Of a stretch of DNA of 36,897 bases, positions 19,230 through 29,689 are shown piece after piece. Each line of letters starts with the position of its first letter. Position 1 is the first letter of the stretch. Position numbers and translations under genes: made by a program. The notes below the pieces were generated by a model. That model was not told the DNA's origin. It saw only the letters and a list, made by a program, of their open reading frames with translations, and made no database searches. The stretch lies in contig NC_090624.1 in NCBI RefSeq assembly GCF_004359215.1, positions 1-36,897 on the forward strand. Reading direction: 5' to 3'. This DNA is from Bremia lactucae. Its lineage: Eukaryota > Oomycota > Peronosporomycetes > Peronosporales > Peronosporaceae.

Positions 19230-20420
19230 CGATCAAGTGTAGGCGCTTATTCACTTGGTCTGATAGCGCTTCCGAAGTTAACTTCGGAGATAACTCAATT
19301 GTCAACGCTGAAACTGAAACAATTCTTGCGTGATCTGCGAGTGGCAAAGTCAAGCAGATCTGCGTACTTGTCAGAGATGACAACATGAGAAGTTAGACAC
19401 GAAATATTAACATCAGAATGCTAGTAGTGATATTAATATTAGTGTGTTCGCAAATATAGCTATGTGGCCGATATTTGGTCGGCAGTAGTATTTCCTGAGA
19501 GCGAACGGGTTCTCAGCAGCTCATCGAAGGACGAAAGGGTCCTCGATGAGAAGACTCTATTGGAGCGTTTTACGTCCCAAAACGGGGAGTCTTTAGAAAT
19601 TGATCGAATAATTGGATGTATTCTTTGAATCCAACCGTGCGAGTTGCCTAAAATTAATGGCACTCGGCATGAAATCGACCTGATGTCTGGTTACAAATAC
19701 TGTGTCATGAAGCAGTCCCCATTGCCCCGTGAACAAAAATTAGCGATCGACAACATCTTTGCCAATCGATTAGCAGCGGGTCATGTGAGAGAGTTAAGCT
19801 CTCACATATCTCCGACCTTCCGTGTGCGTGCCGCAACAGAAGGGTAGAGGAAATGCATGTGTTCAATAAATTGAACGCTGTAACGGAACCGGCTCAAACG
19901 CTAATACCATAAAAAGGCGTAATCATTAATGGTATATGAAAGAGTACTGTTTCTTTGTCAATGGATCTGATGGATGGATTTTTATCAGATCCTTATGCGT
20001 GAACACGATATCCCGTTCACAGCAGTAGGCATCCCAAGCGGAATGCTACGGAAGTGGCTAGTTATGCCACAGGGGCTTAGTAATGCCACAGGGGCTTAGT
20101 AATACCCCTGCGACATTCAACAGATGTGATACGAATCTGTTAAGAAATTGCGGGATTTTGCGCCGAGCTATTTTAAGTACGTCTTCGTTCATAGCAGAGG
20201 CTTGAACGGGAAGTCGGACGTTGAAGTATATCGTATACACGTCCAAAAGGTTCTTACACTTATGCGTAAGCATGAGTTGTACGTAAATCTTAAGAAGTGC
20301 ATATTCGCTGCAATCGAAATACCACTTCTTGGGTGCATCGTGTGTAGCCACGGTGGACGCACTGATCCTGACCGCTCATTCATTATAAGGACCATGCGTC
20401 TTTACGCACGGCCGTGAACA
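19230..20420 (+). pseudogene. Reverse transcriptase of element D, inactivated
   Basis: The protease region is missing: after decayed gag the next recognisable block is the linker before RT (19250-19400), homologous to 11840-11990 in B. RT then reads GTRHEIDLMSGYKYCVMKQS and PREQKLAIDNIFANRLAAGH (19644-19847), followed by decayed fingers and the palm at 20148-20417 (RDFAPSYFKYVFVHSRGLNG). The catalytic YFDD has become YFKY, removing both aspartates. A 19-base tandem duplication at 20064-20101 adds another frameshift. Confidence 0.8.
20064..20101 (+). repeat. 19-base tandem duplication in element D RT
   Basis: ATGCCACAGGGGCTTAGTA occurs twice in immediate succession (20064-20082 and 20083-20101). 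Elements B and E have the block once, so this is a local duplication in D. Confidence 0.95.
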
Positions 20421-20439
20421 GTGTACATTGGTCACAGAT

Positions 20440-20985
20440 GTGAACCACACCCGAGTAGTGGGTCCAATTACTTTAATTTAGTAATTGACTATCCCCTTAA
20501 GTACTCTCGCAAAGAATGGCAAGATGGTTGTATTTCTTCGCGGAGTACAACCTATCCTTAGTATATAAATCAGGACGAATTAATGTCATCGCTAATGCCG
20601 ATTAGCGCCGGCCCGATCTTGAGCCGGCTAAGCAAAACAGCAGTGAGGATGAGCCCACTGTTGCAACTATCAACATTGAGCATGAGTCCACTATTGCAAC
20701 AACAAGTGTTCCTTTGTCAACGTTTCTTGTCGTTAGAAGAGTCTATCAAGAAGACAAAAGCACTAGTTGGGCTGATGAATAACCTTAAAAAATCGATCAA
20801 AACAATACTTGAAAGGATTGTCGGAATTGTGTTGATCCTCAACGAATCGATACACAACACGCAATGTTTAACCGTATTACACAGCCATTGCTGGCGAGAC
20901 ACCTCGTGTCGTCACCTCATTCCTAACAATTTGCGTTTACTCATCATGAATGAGTACCGCGATGCACCAATAATTCACTAGGTGC
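20440..20985 (+). pseudogene. RNase H end and integrase N-terminus of element D
   Basis: At about 20505-20560 the sequence reads as the RMARWLYFFAEYNL block that closes Gypsy RNase H, followed by the ADALARRPDLEP linker near 20590-20630 in a shifted frame. Near 20925-20980, NNLRLLIMNEYRDAPIIH corresponds to the histidine part of the integrase zinc-binding domain. Homology fades after this, and no integrase core is found before the inverted LTR at 21212. Confidence 0.6.
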
Positions 20986-21211
20986 TCCATAGAATTTAAA
21001 TAACTTCTGCCTTTATTATTCAAATTATGTTCAAAGCTGTATGCATAGAAGTTGTGGTCTTGAAAACGCCTGTGCGCAAACCGAATTCCGGAAAAAAATC
21101 TTATGGCCATTGACAACCAACCAATTAGCCGAGTCGCAATTTCTATTTTTGGGTGAAACAACGCAAGTATTACGACGGATGCCTATGACGGCAAAAAGTA
21201 TGGTGGCTTTA

Positions 21212-21716
21212 TGTAACGGGGCACCTTTTGCTAGTACTGATAAGAGTATAAGTCAACCTACACTGATTACAGTGAAGGTGGGGTGCCTCGCCTACTTCAC
21301 GCACACGACGTGCAGATGAAGTTTCTAAGTAGCTACAAAGTCTTAGCTACTAAAGGTAAATTCTAAGGCTTCAGAATAGGTAAATTGTAAAGCTGTATTG
21401 ATATATCAAGTTTTTTATAACGATCTTTACCTACCGGCTTTAATATATTCAGAATTACTATGCAATGCGCCTCCTTGAGCGACGCCAGTCGTGTATGGTA
21501 ACGATTGGCGCGTTAATCCAACTTAAATCAACCAATCAATACAGCTTATGTCTTATTGCGTCAATATTGCTAAATTTGGTAGTTTTGGAACTATTAAGTC
21601 AAAATTAATAAAATGTATTAAGTTTGTGCTTCTTTATTTTTTTCCTCTTATACGAAATAACATTAATAAAAATCCTTTTAGGATATAATATTTATGTAAC
21701 TAAACACCCCGTTACC
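21212..21716 (-). repeat. 3' LTR of element E, D-type subfamily (505 bp)
   Basis: On the plus strand it runs from TGTAACGGGGCACC to AAACACCCCGTTACC. It is the same subfamily as 17605-18105 but inverted. A purine tract on the minus strand follows at 21717. It differs clearly from the other LTR of E (28618-29053), mainly in the U3 and U5 parts. Confidence 0.8.
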
Positions 21717-21730
21717 TCACCTTACTTTAA
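21717..21730 (-). other. Polypurine tract of element E
   Basis: The minus strand reads AAAGTAAGGTGAG directly before the LTR. It is purine-rich with two T interruptions. The sequence just beyond it (AAACAAAAGTCACTCTAG) is related to that beyond the tract of element B (AAACGACAATCACTCTG). Confidence 0.5.
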
Positions 21731-21859
21731 ACAAAAGTCACTCTAGTGACTGATGTAAAGTGGCTGAGAGTACTACTATCTCTCTTTCTGTAAATTAGCA
21801 CTTGTTAATTTTATTTTAATGCCAACTTTTAATTGAGCATAGAAGGAACACCGGTAAAT

Positions 21860-23400
21860 ATCAGAATTTCACAGTTTGAAACCCGTGCGCGTCGCCTGAG
21901 AGTCCGCAAAGCTGGCAGCAGTACGGCTCAGTGCAGATATTAGCGATGCTAATGCGTCTACTGTGGATTTTTTTTTACCTGTTACTCCCATTGTAGGTGA
22001 CTGGGCCGAGTCGGCGTCATCGCCCGACTCCGTGGCAACTATTGAGGCCTCCAGATCAACCGGGGCCGCGTCCATTAAACCTAAGGGTTTTGTAGTCAGC
22101 GGCGACGTTGTTTAACTCATCATATCTATTTGGTGATGCTTAAATGCATCACCAGGCACGAAGTGATCGTTAAGGTCACTTTCAAAACACTACTTCTGAT
22201 GGTGCTAGCGTGCATCTCCACAAACAAAGTAATATTAAATACCACCTTGAGCGTTTTGTTAGTAAAAAAATGTAATCATTAACCAACGGGAGAGGTTCGC
22301 TTCCGGAAAGAAACCCTGGCTGTCGTCTACGGGTAACTTAATTTGCTGGTCTGTTATGACCAACGAACGATACAAATTTTATTGTTTGACTCATCCAGGC
22401 TTCATGAGCCTTGTGAAAACAATACCAAATTCTTCATCGATGACTTTTTCCGGCATTGACGGGATACCTGCAAGCGAGCAAAGGATGTCACTCCTAGGAT
22501 TCAAGCTTGGAAAACACTCACTCAGAATGTGCAAAGAACAGGCCGTAATGCCTGGTTAGTTTTCGTGACCGGTTTATGAAACGGACTGTAGTCGGTGAAC
22601 GCCATAAGCTGCACCGTATGTCTAGAGAGCGAGTCTTATCTTGACTTTCGTTGGGGGACTCATGTCCCTGCTGCTTTAAGGCGTAGTCATGCTTCTTAAA
22701 AAGCGTACTCTCTCCAAGACGCTTATTGGAGGACGTGCATCCCTTCGTGAAGGAATTAAAAACTTGCAATCCTTTTTACAAGCGCGTGAAGCACTCGTTT
22801 TCCAATGAACTTTCTAAGGAAGAGAACGGACTGTTGAACAAGACCCGAAACATCCACCGTTAGTTCGAGGTCCATAGCTATCATGCGAGGGTTAAACGCC
22901 AGCGAACAAGATAACTCGTTCGGACACCCTTCGCCTCGCGGTAGTTCAAAAATTATTCAACTAGGAAACGCTTCTCAAAAATTGTTCAACTAGGAAACAC
23001 TTCTCTGTTCGAGCCCGTGAATGGATGTGGAGACGAGGAAAATCGGGTTTCCTCATTCGTCGAACCCGAGTCATCATAATAATATAGGTTGCGACCTCCG
23101 AAACTTGCGAATAGACGTTAATCATTAACGATTCCGTCGTCGAGACATAGCGCCGATCTTCGAAAAAATTGCCGCTAACACTTGCAAAAACCGTGCGCAT
23201 GTTGCGATTAATCAGCTGTCGAACGAACGGGCGCACAATTCCCTTCAAAACGAGCTGGTGACAGCTCGTCGAAAGATCGCATCATTAAAGGATGCAGTTG
23301 ATCGTCTAATTTGTGAGAACTAGACTCTTTGCCGAAACATTCATGCCTTAGTGCGAGACCTACACAGGCTTTGCCAGACGCCATAGACCTTTCAGGGGTG
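21860..23400 (+). pseudogene. Antisense coiled-coil reading frame at the 3' end of element E
   Basis: As in element B, the strand opposite to pol gives protein-like blocks here. 21900-22110 reads LSADISDANASTVDFFLPVT and EASRSTGAASIKPKGFVVSG. About 22430-22460 has FFIDDFFRH (compare FYLDSFFKHRW in B). 22905-22930 has NASEQDNSFGHPSPRGSS (compare HASEQDNSFADPSHHGGS). About 23140-23375 is a coiled-coil-like run: IFEKIAANTCKNRAHVAINQ, NSLQNELVTARRKIASLKDA, then NIHALVRDLHRLCQ. Several stops and shifts separate them. The parallel with B suggests a conserved second gene, but function is unknown. Confidence 0.35.
22895..22960 (-). pseudogene. Chromodomain remnant of element E
   Basis: On the minus strand the residues YREAKGVRTSYLVRWR are readable, matching the start of the chromodomain in element B (HRDVKGRRTSYLVRWRGY). 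The part after WR is lost to substitutions and stops. Confidence 0.65.
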
Positions 23401-23439
23401 ATTTGGAGCCAGTTGAGATCTCGTGGTGTTAGTACGGGC

Positions 23440-24960
23440 GAACACGTTCGACGTAAAACGTAGGATGTATATTTATCGTATGAGGTAGCTCGATCGTGTA
23501 CCGATTGCCTTGGCGGTGCAGTAGACGAAACAGGCTGATATACCTAAGCAGAATTTTACGATTGTCCACATTCGCTACTACATGTTATGCTGGATTTACC
23601 GTAGACAGAAGGACTACATCATTAACTTTAAATATCAGAACGTTTGTGCTTCGATTGTTATCAGTGTTCCATTTCTGTCGTTCACCACATCAGCGATGGA
23701 ATCCTGTACGAAACGGACCACTGCTTCCCGAGCCAGCAGAATTCTCCTGCTGAGTCGGCTTTGTTTTTAGCGCGCTTAGTGCGAACTGCGGAGTTAACAT
23801 TCTCCACTTTAGTGAGAGCATCATTGCTCTCACTAGTAATTTTGTTGTCAATGCTGAGTATATCATATCAAAGTCAGCAAATAGACTAATCGCTTTTACT
23901 GAGTTTATCTTCTTCGTGTTGAATAAATCAATATCGGTATACTTTGCATTGACTTTTGAGTGAACGCGTGATGAGCAAGAGCTAAATTGGTCTTTGCTCG
24001 AGCGAGTGCCCCCCCCAAAAAATAGTCACTCTCAAAGAAGGTTGGAGTTTGTGATAAGCTTACGCTATCCGTTAAAAAGGTGTATGCTTTGTTGATGCAT
24101 GTACCGAAATGTTGATGGCATATTGTGTCATTGGCATGAAATTACTCTTACTAGTAAACGAGTAGACGTATCCGCGAAGTATTTCTTTGAAAATTCGGTT
24201 TGCCCGTTCTGTCTGACAACTTTGTTTAGGGTGATCAGAAGGTGACATTTCCAAGTATGTCCTAAGTAATGCGAACACAGATTGCCAAAACTCCGCCGCG
24301 AACCGGATATCTTCATGCGAAATGTCGAAATATTGTGTTAAAACCGATACGATCACAGCGAAGGCTGTGATCGACTTTGTGACTGCAACAAGATGTACCA
24401 TCCTGAACCGATACACAAACACAAAGAATAATACCAGTATTCTTGTGGGCGTCTTTTGGAAATCCGAAGACGAAGCTCATTGATACGGACTGCCGACACT
24501 CTGCCGAAAAGGCAGAGGTAATAACGGAGCATGAGATAAAGGGCTACGCTTCACCCGTTGAAATACTTTGCAAGCCCACATGTACTTGCGTACTAATTCA
24601 TACTGACGAGGCCAGAAGAAATCGGGACTTACCGTGACATAAGTCTTCTCACGTCCACGATACCCAGTTATTGGTACTCATACTTGATGCATAACCGCCA
24701 GATCATTATGGGTGGGGATGAGGACACGAAAGCTGTCGCCAGCAATGGCTGTTGAATACCTAAGCTATTGCGTGTTGTGTATCTATCTATCTATCTGTTG
24801 AAAATTGATTCGATATTGACGAACCTTATAAAAATCTCTTATAAGATTTTTGAGGTGATTCATAAGACCTTTAAGAGCAAAACTACTTGATAGGATCTTC
24901 TTACGTTGTCAAGTAGTATTGAAGACGAAATACGTATTGCTGCAACGTGGGCTTATCCTC
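23440..24960 (-). pseudogene. Integrase of element E, old and diverged
   Basis: The core lies in 24072-24422 (MVHLVAVTKSITAF, ISHEDIRFAAEFWQS, SPSDHPKQSCQTERANR), which keeps the QTER region with the catalytic Glu, and QYAINISVHASTKHTPF follows. The C-terminal part is spread over 23440-23900 with stops. The zinc-binding side (24480-24760) is recognisable by nucleotide similarity to 5490-5770. By eye this part differs from B much more than the RNase H to gag part of E does. Confidence 0.75.
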
Positions 24961-25035
24961 TTTGTTGTTTTGTAGCCGGCGCAAAATTAGGCGGCGCAAA
25001 AGAACATCAGCGACGACATTAAGTCGTCCTGGTTT

Positions 25036-25446
25036 CTATTCGACGGAGAAATTATACTCCGCGAAGAAGGATAGCCACCTCGCCATTCTTTGCGAGAGGT
25101 GTGGGCTATTTACGGCCGTGCGTAATGACGCATAGTCCGTATATCCGATGAACGGTCTATCTCCGAGGAGATAGACGCTTAATGTAGCCAGTGCATATTT
25201 CATGGTAAGGATTTCCTTGTCATGCACTAGGTAATTGCGTTCAGCTGGTTGCAGCTGACGCGATTGGTAACAGACGACGCGCTCCGCGCCATCTGTATCA
25301 AATTGCATTACCGCACAGCCGAATGCGAAATCGCTGGCGTCACAGACCACGTGGAATTGTCTGTCATGATCTGCAATCGCCAAGATGGGCGATTGCATCA
25401 AGGTTTGCTTGATACCTTCAAAGAAACGCTGACATTCATTCAGCAA
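25036..25446 (-). pseudogene. RNase H of element E, frame largely intact
   Basis: A 136-codon frame carries the Gypsy RNase H blocks: VVCDASDFAFGCAVMQ, VHDKEILTMKYAL and GYTDYASLRTAVN, ending RMARWLSFFAEYNFSVE. The catalytic Asp, Glu and Asp of the first three blocks are present, unlike in element B. The domain would degrade the RNA strand during reverse transcription. The surrounding pol is broken. Confidence 0.8.
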
Positions 25447-25550
25447 TCCATAACCATTTCTCGTCTTTTTTCAAGAGACGAGAAAGATACTTTCTCATCT
25501 CGGCATAATTGCGCTAGTACTTGTGTAAGTACGCCGCTAGCCCAAGGTCT

Positions 25551-25630
25551 ATTAAGTCCCTTGACATCGACTGAAACTAGCCAGTTGGTAATTAAGTCCC
25601 TTGACATCGACTGAAACTAGCCAGTTGGTA
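25551..25630 (-). repeat. 40-base tandem duplication in element E pol
   Basis: The 40-base unit starting ATTAAGTCCCTTGACATC and ending CCAGTTGGTA occurs at 25551-25590 and again, without change, at 25591-25630. It shifts the frame between RT and RNase H. Confidence 0.95.
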
Positions 25631-26760
25631 ATTGCCTTGAACTTTTCGGGATCAGGGCGCACGCCGTGATTTCCGACGATGCACCCAAGAAGTGGTATTT
25701 CGCTTGCAGCGAATATACACTTCTTGAGATTTGCATACAACTTATGCTTTCGCATAAGTGTAAGAACCTGACGAACGTGAGTTTTATGAACTTTCACGTC
25801 CGTCTTTCCGTCCATGGCCCGGCTATGGACGAATACATCGTCGAAATAATTCGGTGCGAATTCTCGTACCGGTCTTAACAGATTTGTTACGCATCTGTTG
25901 AATATTGCAGGGGCGTTACTATTCCCTTAGCATTACTAGCTATTCCCAGAGCATCCCACTGGGGGTGCTTGCTGCTGTGTACGGGATGTTCCGTTCACGT
26001 ATAGGGATTTGATAGAACTCATCCATCAGATCCATGGATGAAAAGATCGTACTTTTAGACATACCATCTATGATTATGTCTTTTTAGGTATTGGCGTTTG
26101 AGTCGTTATCGTTGCAGCATTCAGTTTGTTGAATGCGTGCACTATCCGCCATCCTCCTGTGGCCTTTCGCACACAGAAGGTCGGAGAGCTATGTGGGGAG
26201 GTTGATTCCCTTACATGGCCCGCTTTTACTCGATCGTTAAAGAATTTGTCGATCGCTAGTACTTGTTCACGAGGCAGTGTCCATTGCTTCATGACACATT
26301 ATTTCGAGTCTGGTTTGAGGTCGATTTCGTGTCGAGTGCCTTTATCCTTAGGCAACTCGCATGGTACTGCTTCAGGGAATACATCCTTGAATTCGATTAA
26401 ATCCTTGTGTATCGGATTTGTCTTTAGTGACTCCCAATCTTGAGTAGTATATCTTTCAATTTGAGTCTTCTCATCGAGGACACTTTCGTCCATCATGAGC
26501 TGCTGAGGACCCGTTTGTTCTCTGCAAAAATTACCGCTGACCGAATGTCGGTTACGTATTCGTCCTCTGTGACGAGTACGCAGATCTGCTTGATTTTCCC
26601 ACTATGCAGTTCTCTCAAGAATCGTTTAGGTTTTAGGGTTGGTAATTGAGTTATCTCCGAAGTTTACTTCGGAGGCGCATACAGATCAAGAGTATAAGCG
26701 CCTACTCTTGAACCGTTATTAAGCTAGACATTTAATGTCTCGGTTTCTATCTAGGGGTTA
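25631..26760 (-). pseudogene. Reverse transcriptase of element E, frameshifted
   Basis: Blocks in order on the minus strand: linker (about 26520-26720), 26299-26496 with ELPKDKGTRHEIDLKPDS and a stop, 26074-26292 with PREQVLAIDKFFNDRVKAGH, SPTFCVRKATGGWRIVHAFN, then decayed fingers. The YFDDVFVH catalytic motif follows at about 25820-25845, and MDGKTDVKVHKTHVRQVLTL onward runs from 25815. YxDD and the VRKATGGWRIVH motif are kept. Nucleotide similarity to element B is high through this part. Confidence 0.8.
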
Positions 26761-26880
26761 ATCTCTCGGGATTTTGACGTCTAGTTACTTCAACTATTTG
26801 AGGAGATTTTTTCTCACGTACGTGGGGACCTTTTTTCTCAACGTCTTCCGAGTGTTGTTGCGCTGTCGCAGTCGGGTCTT

Positions 26881-27600
26881 CTATGGTCGACTCTCTCCTC
26901 GACCTAGGATCATCGTGTTGTCCCTTGGGGCAACCGGTATACTTTTTGAATGTCGCCCGCTAGGCGTGCATTCATGTCTCAATCCACTCGACTTCTTCGA
27001 GTGGTGGACTTTCGGTGCTGCCTGTGCATTAGTACAGCCGCCGGCAGCTGACTCCACATTGTGATTGGTAATCACACTGTGATCTTGTGCTGTTGTACTA
27101 ACGACCGTACCACAAGTGAGGCCATCGCACTCACTCGTAGTACATCCACATGCTTGTGGATGCTCCAAGACGTTCATCAGATGGCCATCTGATGAACAAG
27201 TGGCAGGCATCTTTACGGATCGATGCTGCCAGCTGGTTCTTGTCTCGTATTTCTGAGCTAAGGTAAACCTAGGATGACATCAAATTTGTCATCCAAATCC
27301 AGTACGATGAAATCATCATCGTACTGTAAATCTTTTAACGTGTAGTGAAATTTCACTACGCGTTTCATTACTGTTATCGATGCGCCTGTCGCTAGACTCA
27401 CCGTCATCCTCGTTGGAGGGATGCCGCGCTCAACCTATTTGAGTTTACCACCCTCAAGTGAGTGGCGACGATTAAAGTTATTTGACGCTTCACAGTCCAT
27501 TAGGCCCTAAGTGACAAATCATTTGTTATTTTCAGGCGCAGATACACATAATGATTGTGTGTCTAGAGCAACTTTTGTCAAGAGATTTGCAAATTCCCTT
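26881..27600 (-). pseudogene. Protease of element E, inactivated
   Basis: The C-terminal half is a frame at 26881-27210 (MPATCSSDGHLMNVLEHPQA). Upstream, the active-site block reads MDCEASNNFN near 27475-27505, where B has DCGASNNFI, so the Gly after Asp-Cys is lost. There is a deletion near 27525-27540 compared with B (AACTTCAAGGTGATGAGG is missing). Confidence 0.75.
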
Positions 27601-27631
27601 GAAGTTGCTGATTCAGTAGAGCGTTGCGCTC

Positions 27632-28567
27632 CTACTGATCCCGAACGTTTTTTGGCGGTTCACCTCGATGTTGCGATCTCGCATCAACATCGGACCCGCG
27701 ACCGTTGCCCTTTTTGGCATTCGGTCCATAAATACGTTCAGTATCTCTCGGGATGAAACGTAGAGCACTAGACTCATGAGCGTAGTGTCCTAACTTTGAC
27801 AGCGATTGCAATTCTGCAATCGCTTGTTGTTCGGAAAGCGAGAGATCTCGCTTTCGACATAAGAGAGGTCCATCGGCTCTGGACCTCCAAGCTCTTGTCG
27901 TCTCGGAGGTCGATATGATGACAAACAAGCTTGAGCCTGTCTCAAGCTTAAGTCCTCCTGTACCGCAACTAAGATTGCTTCTTCAAACGTATCTAGTTTT
28001 AATCAGAACAGATGGATCTCTACGGGACCGTCCACAAGACCCTGCATGAACACCGTAATCAACATGTATGCATAGACTGGGTTGTTCGTGATACAACTTG
28101 CTAAAAGTCGTATAGGCTGGGCATAAGCGCAAACATCACGCTTGCCTTGCTTAAGTTTCAGAAGCTCCGATCGAGCTCTAAACTCAGCCCTAGGCGGTTC
28201 AAACGTCTGTGTGAGCCGAAATTAAGAGCTTTTGACGGCTTAAAGACATATGGGTCGCGCAACTTAAGGCCTAGTGCCCAGGCACATGGGTCTGTACCTG
28301 CTGTAACCTAAACAGTTCTGCCTGTTAAGAGCCTTGCTGATTAAGCAAGGCTACCTTTTCCTTCGCCTCGTCAAGTTCATGTTGTATGAACTTGGCGATG
28401 GCTGAATATAGAGCATCTCTGTCCAAACCGGACAGCATGGCCAAGATGGCATCATTCCCTACGGTCGAACTCATTCGTTCGACCGCACTCATTTCTATGT
28501 GACTTAGAAAGGAGTAGCTATCACGCGAAACGTGATGCGTTTTTCCATTATCATCTAACATGTCCAT
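27632..28567 (-). pseudogene. gag of element E, broken
   Basis: The N-terminus 28325-28567 is open (MDMLDDNGKTHHVSRDSYSF to VALLNQQGS), the best-preserved gag start of the window. A gap follows near 28290 compared with B, where the stretch from the Gln/Leu part to the capsid-like block is shortened. The zinc-knuckle block (27632-27928) reads LSKLGHYAHES, so at least the last Cys is Ser. Confidence 0.8.
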
Positions 28568-28598
28568 GTTAGATGAAGGAACTGTGGTCCTTGGACGG

Positions 28599-28615
28599 AC
28601 TACAAAGTGCTATCA
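28599..28615 (-). other. Primer-binding site of element E
   Basis: The minus strand reads TGATAGCACTTTGTAGT, 2 bases after the LTR end, identical to the site of element A. Confidence 0.6.
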
Positions 28616-28617
28616 GG

Positions 28618-29053
28618 TGTAACGGGGCACTACTGACTTGTACTGTTTCAGTACAAATCCACTTCGCACTGCTTCAGTGCGAGTGGTGCCTCACGCCACT
28701 TCACGTACACTAGTACGTGCAGAGGAAGTCTTCTTTTATAACACTTGCTTTAAAAATGGTTGTTTAAAAACTGTATTAATATGATTAAGTTCTTTTTGTC
28801 TATCTACTCAATACGAAATTAATAAAAACTTATACAAAACATTTAAGAAAGCCTTATCTGTCTCTCTCTTTGCGCGCGTCGAGCGCTGACTGGACCGCGG
28901 AGCAAGTAGACATAATGGCCTTATCTACCAATGGATAAGCTTTTAGAATATTACCATGTAAGGTAATATTCTCCAAATATAATCTACCTTTTAGATAATA
29001 TATTTATTAACACTTCTAGGTGTTAATTTCATGATACCACACACCGTGCTACA
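28618..29053 (-). repeat. 5' LTR of element E, A/B-type subfamily (436 bp)
   Basis: On the plus strand it runs from TGTAACGGGGCACTACTG to CACACCGTGCTACA. It belongs to the same subfamily as 418-851, 2673-3111 and 14144-14600. The three U5 hairpins lie at about 28634-28718. It ends 637 bases before the ATG of the candidate effector gene. Confidence 0.85.
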
Positions 29054-29630
29054 AACGTCCGTTTCTTCTCTCCTGTTCAAAAATAAGTGGGCAAAAAAAT
29101 CAAGATATGCTGGCATGGATAAACAGAAGCAACCTCCAAACACTGCAAGAGAGCCGAAACTGGGTGCACTTTATCGAAACAGCGTTGACGAAGATGGTGG
29201 TCAAGTCGGGCCGGGGCAGTTCTCTACTGAGTTGCCCAAGGTCTGACATGCCCAAAAAGCAACAGAAAGTGCCTCCTTTCTTCAAAGATTCGATAGTCCT
29301 CTAAAGCTTGCATTGTGCCCTATCGTCAAACTAAAGTTATTGCTTGCTCGGCTTGATGCCTTGAATAACTCTCTTTGTTAACACTCCAACATAAAAGGCT
29401 CAACATTTAATTTATCCGTATGTTCTTTCCTCATGGGTTGCATTTAAATTTTGGCCAAACATCATGCCCTCCAACCACTGATCTGATCTTGTCACATAGG
29501 AGCTGAGGACTGACATGATAAGCATATTGCAATCTAAAGGATGTGCGCGGAAAGAGCTCGTGCATAAAATACGCAGAAGGGACCGCTTCCGGCCTATTAA
29601 ATTGATACCTCGTCACCACACGCTTTCCGT
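29054..29630. other. Upstream region of the effector gene
   Basis: Nothing coding is supported between the LTR of element E and the promoter motif at 29631. The small frames near 29100-29300 are on both strands and lack domains. Confidence 0.4.
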
Positions 29631-29646
29631 CGTCATTTTATATTTT
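29631..29646 (+). promoter_or_regulatory. Oomycete Inr+FPR core promoter of the effector gene
   Basis: CGTCATTTTATATTTT matches the oomycete core promoter consensus GCTCATTYYNCAWTTT at 13 of 16 positions. It contains TCATTTT (Inr, YCAYTYY) followed by the ATTTT flanking element. It lies 44-59 bases upstream of the ATG at 29690, a typical distance. Confidence 0.55.
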
Positions 29647-29689
29647 GCTAAAACTTTGCTGCCTTTCACACCTTCCTTCACGGCCAATT

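Larger units (their letters stand above)
17605..21211 (+). mobile_element. Element D: truncated, decayed plus-strand Ty3/Gypsy element
   Basis: The element has LTR, primer-binding site, gag, RT, RNase H and the start of integrase in the usual order. It lacks the protease and everything after the integrase N-terminus. It ends at an inverted LTR of its own subfamily (21212-21716), which serves as 3' LTR of minus-strand element E. Confidence 0.75.
21212..29053 (-). mobile_element. Element E: mosaic minus-strand Ty3/Gypsy element
   Basis: The gene order is complete (LTR, gag, protease, RT, RNase H, integrase, chromodomain remnant, LTR). The two LTRs are of different subfamilies, and similarity to element B jumps at about 25.05 kb: high from RNase H to the 5' LTR, much lower in integrase. 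This is best explained by recombination between a younger A/B-type element and an older D-type one. Confidence 0.75.

Noticed and set aside
24780..24797. ATCT microsatellite
   Set aside because: About four units only, inside decayed integrase sequence. It is not notable.
29645..29689. Longer N-terminus for the effector
   Set aside because: The upstream extension would start at TTG and overlaps the core promoter. ATG 29690 begins a clean signal peptide.
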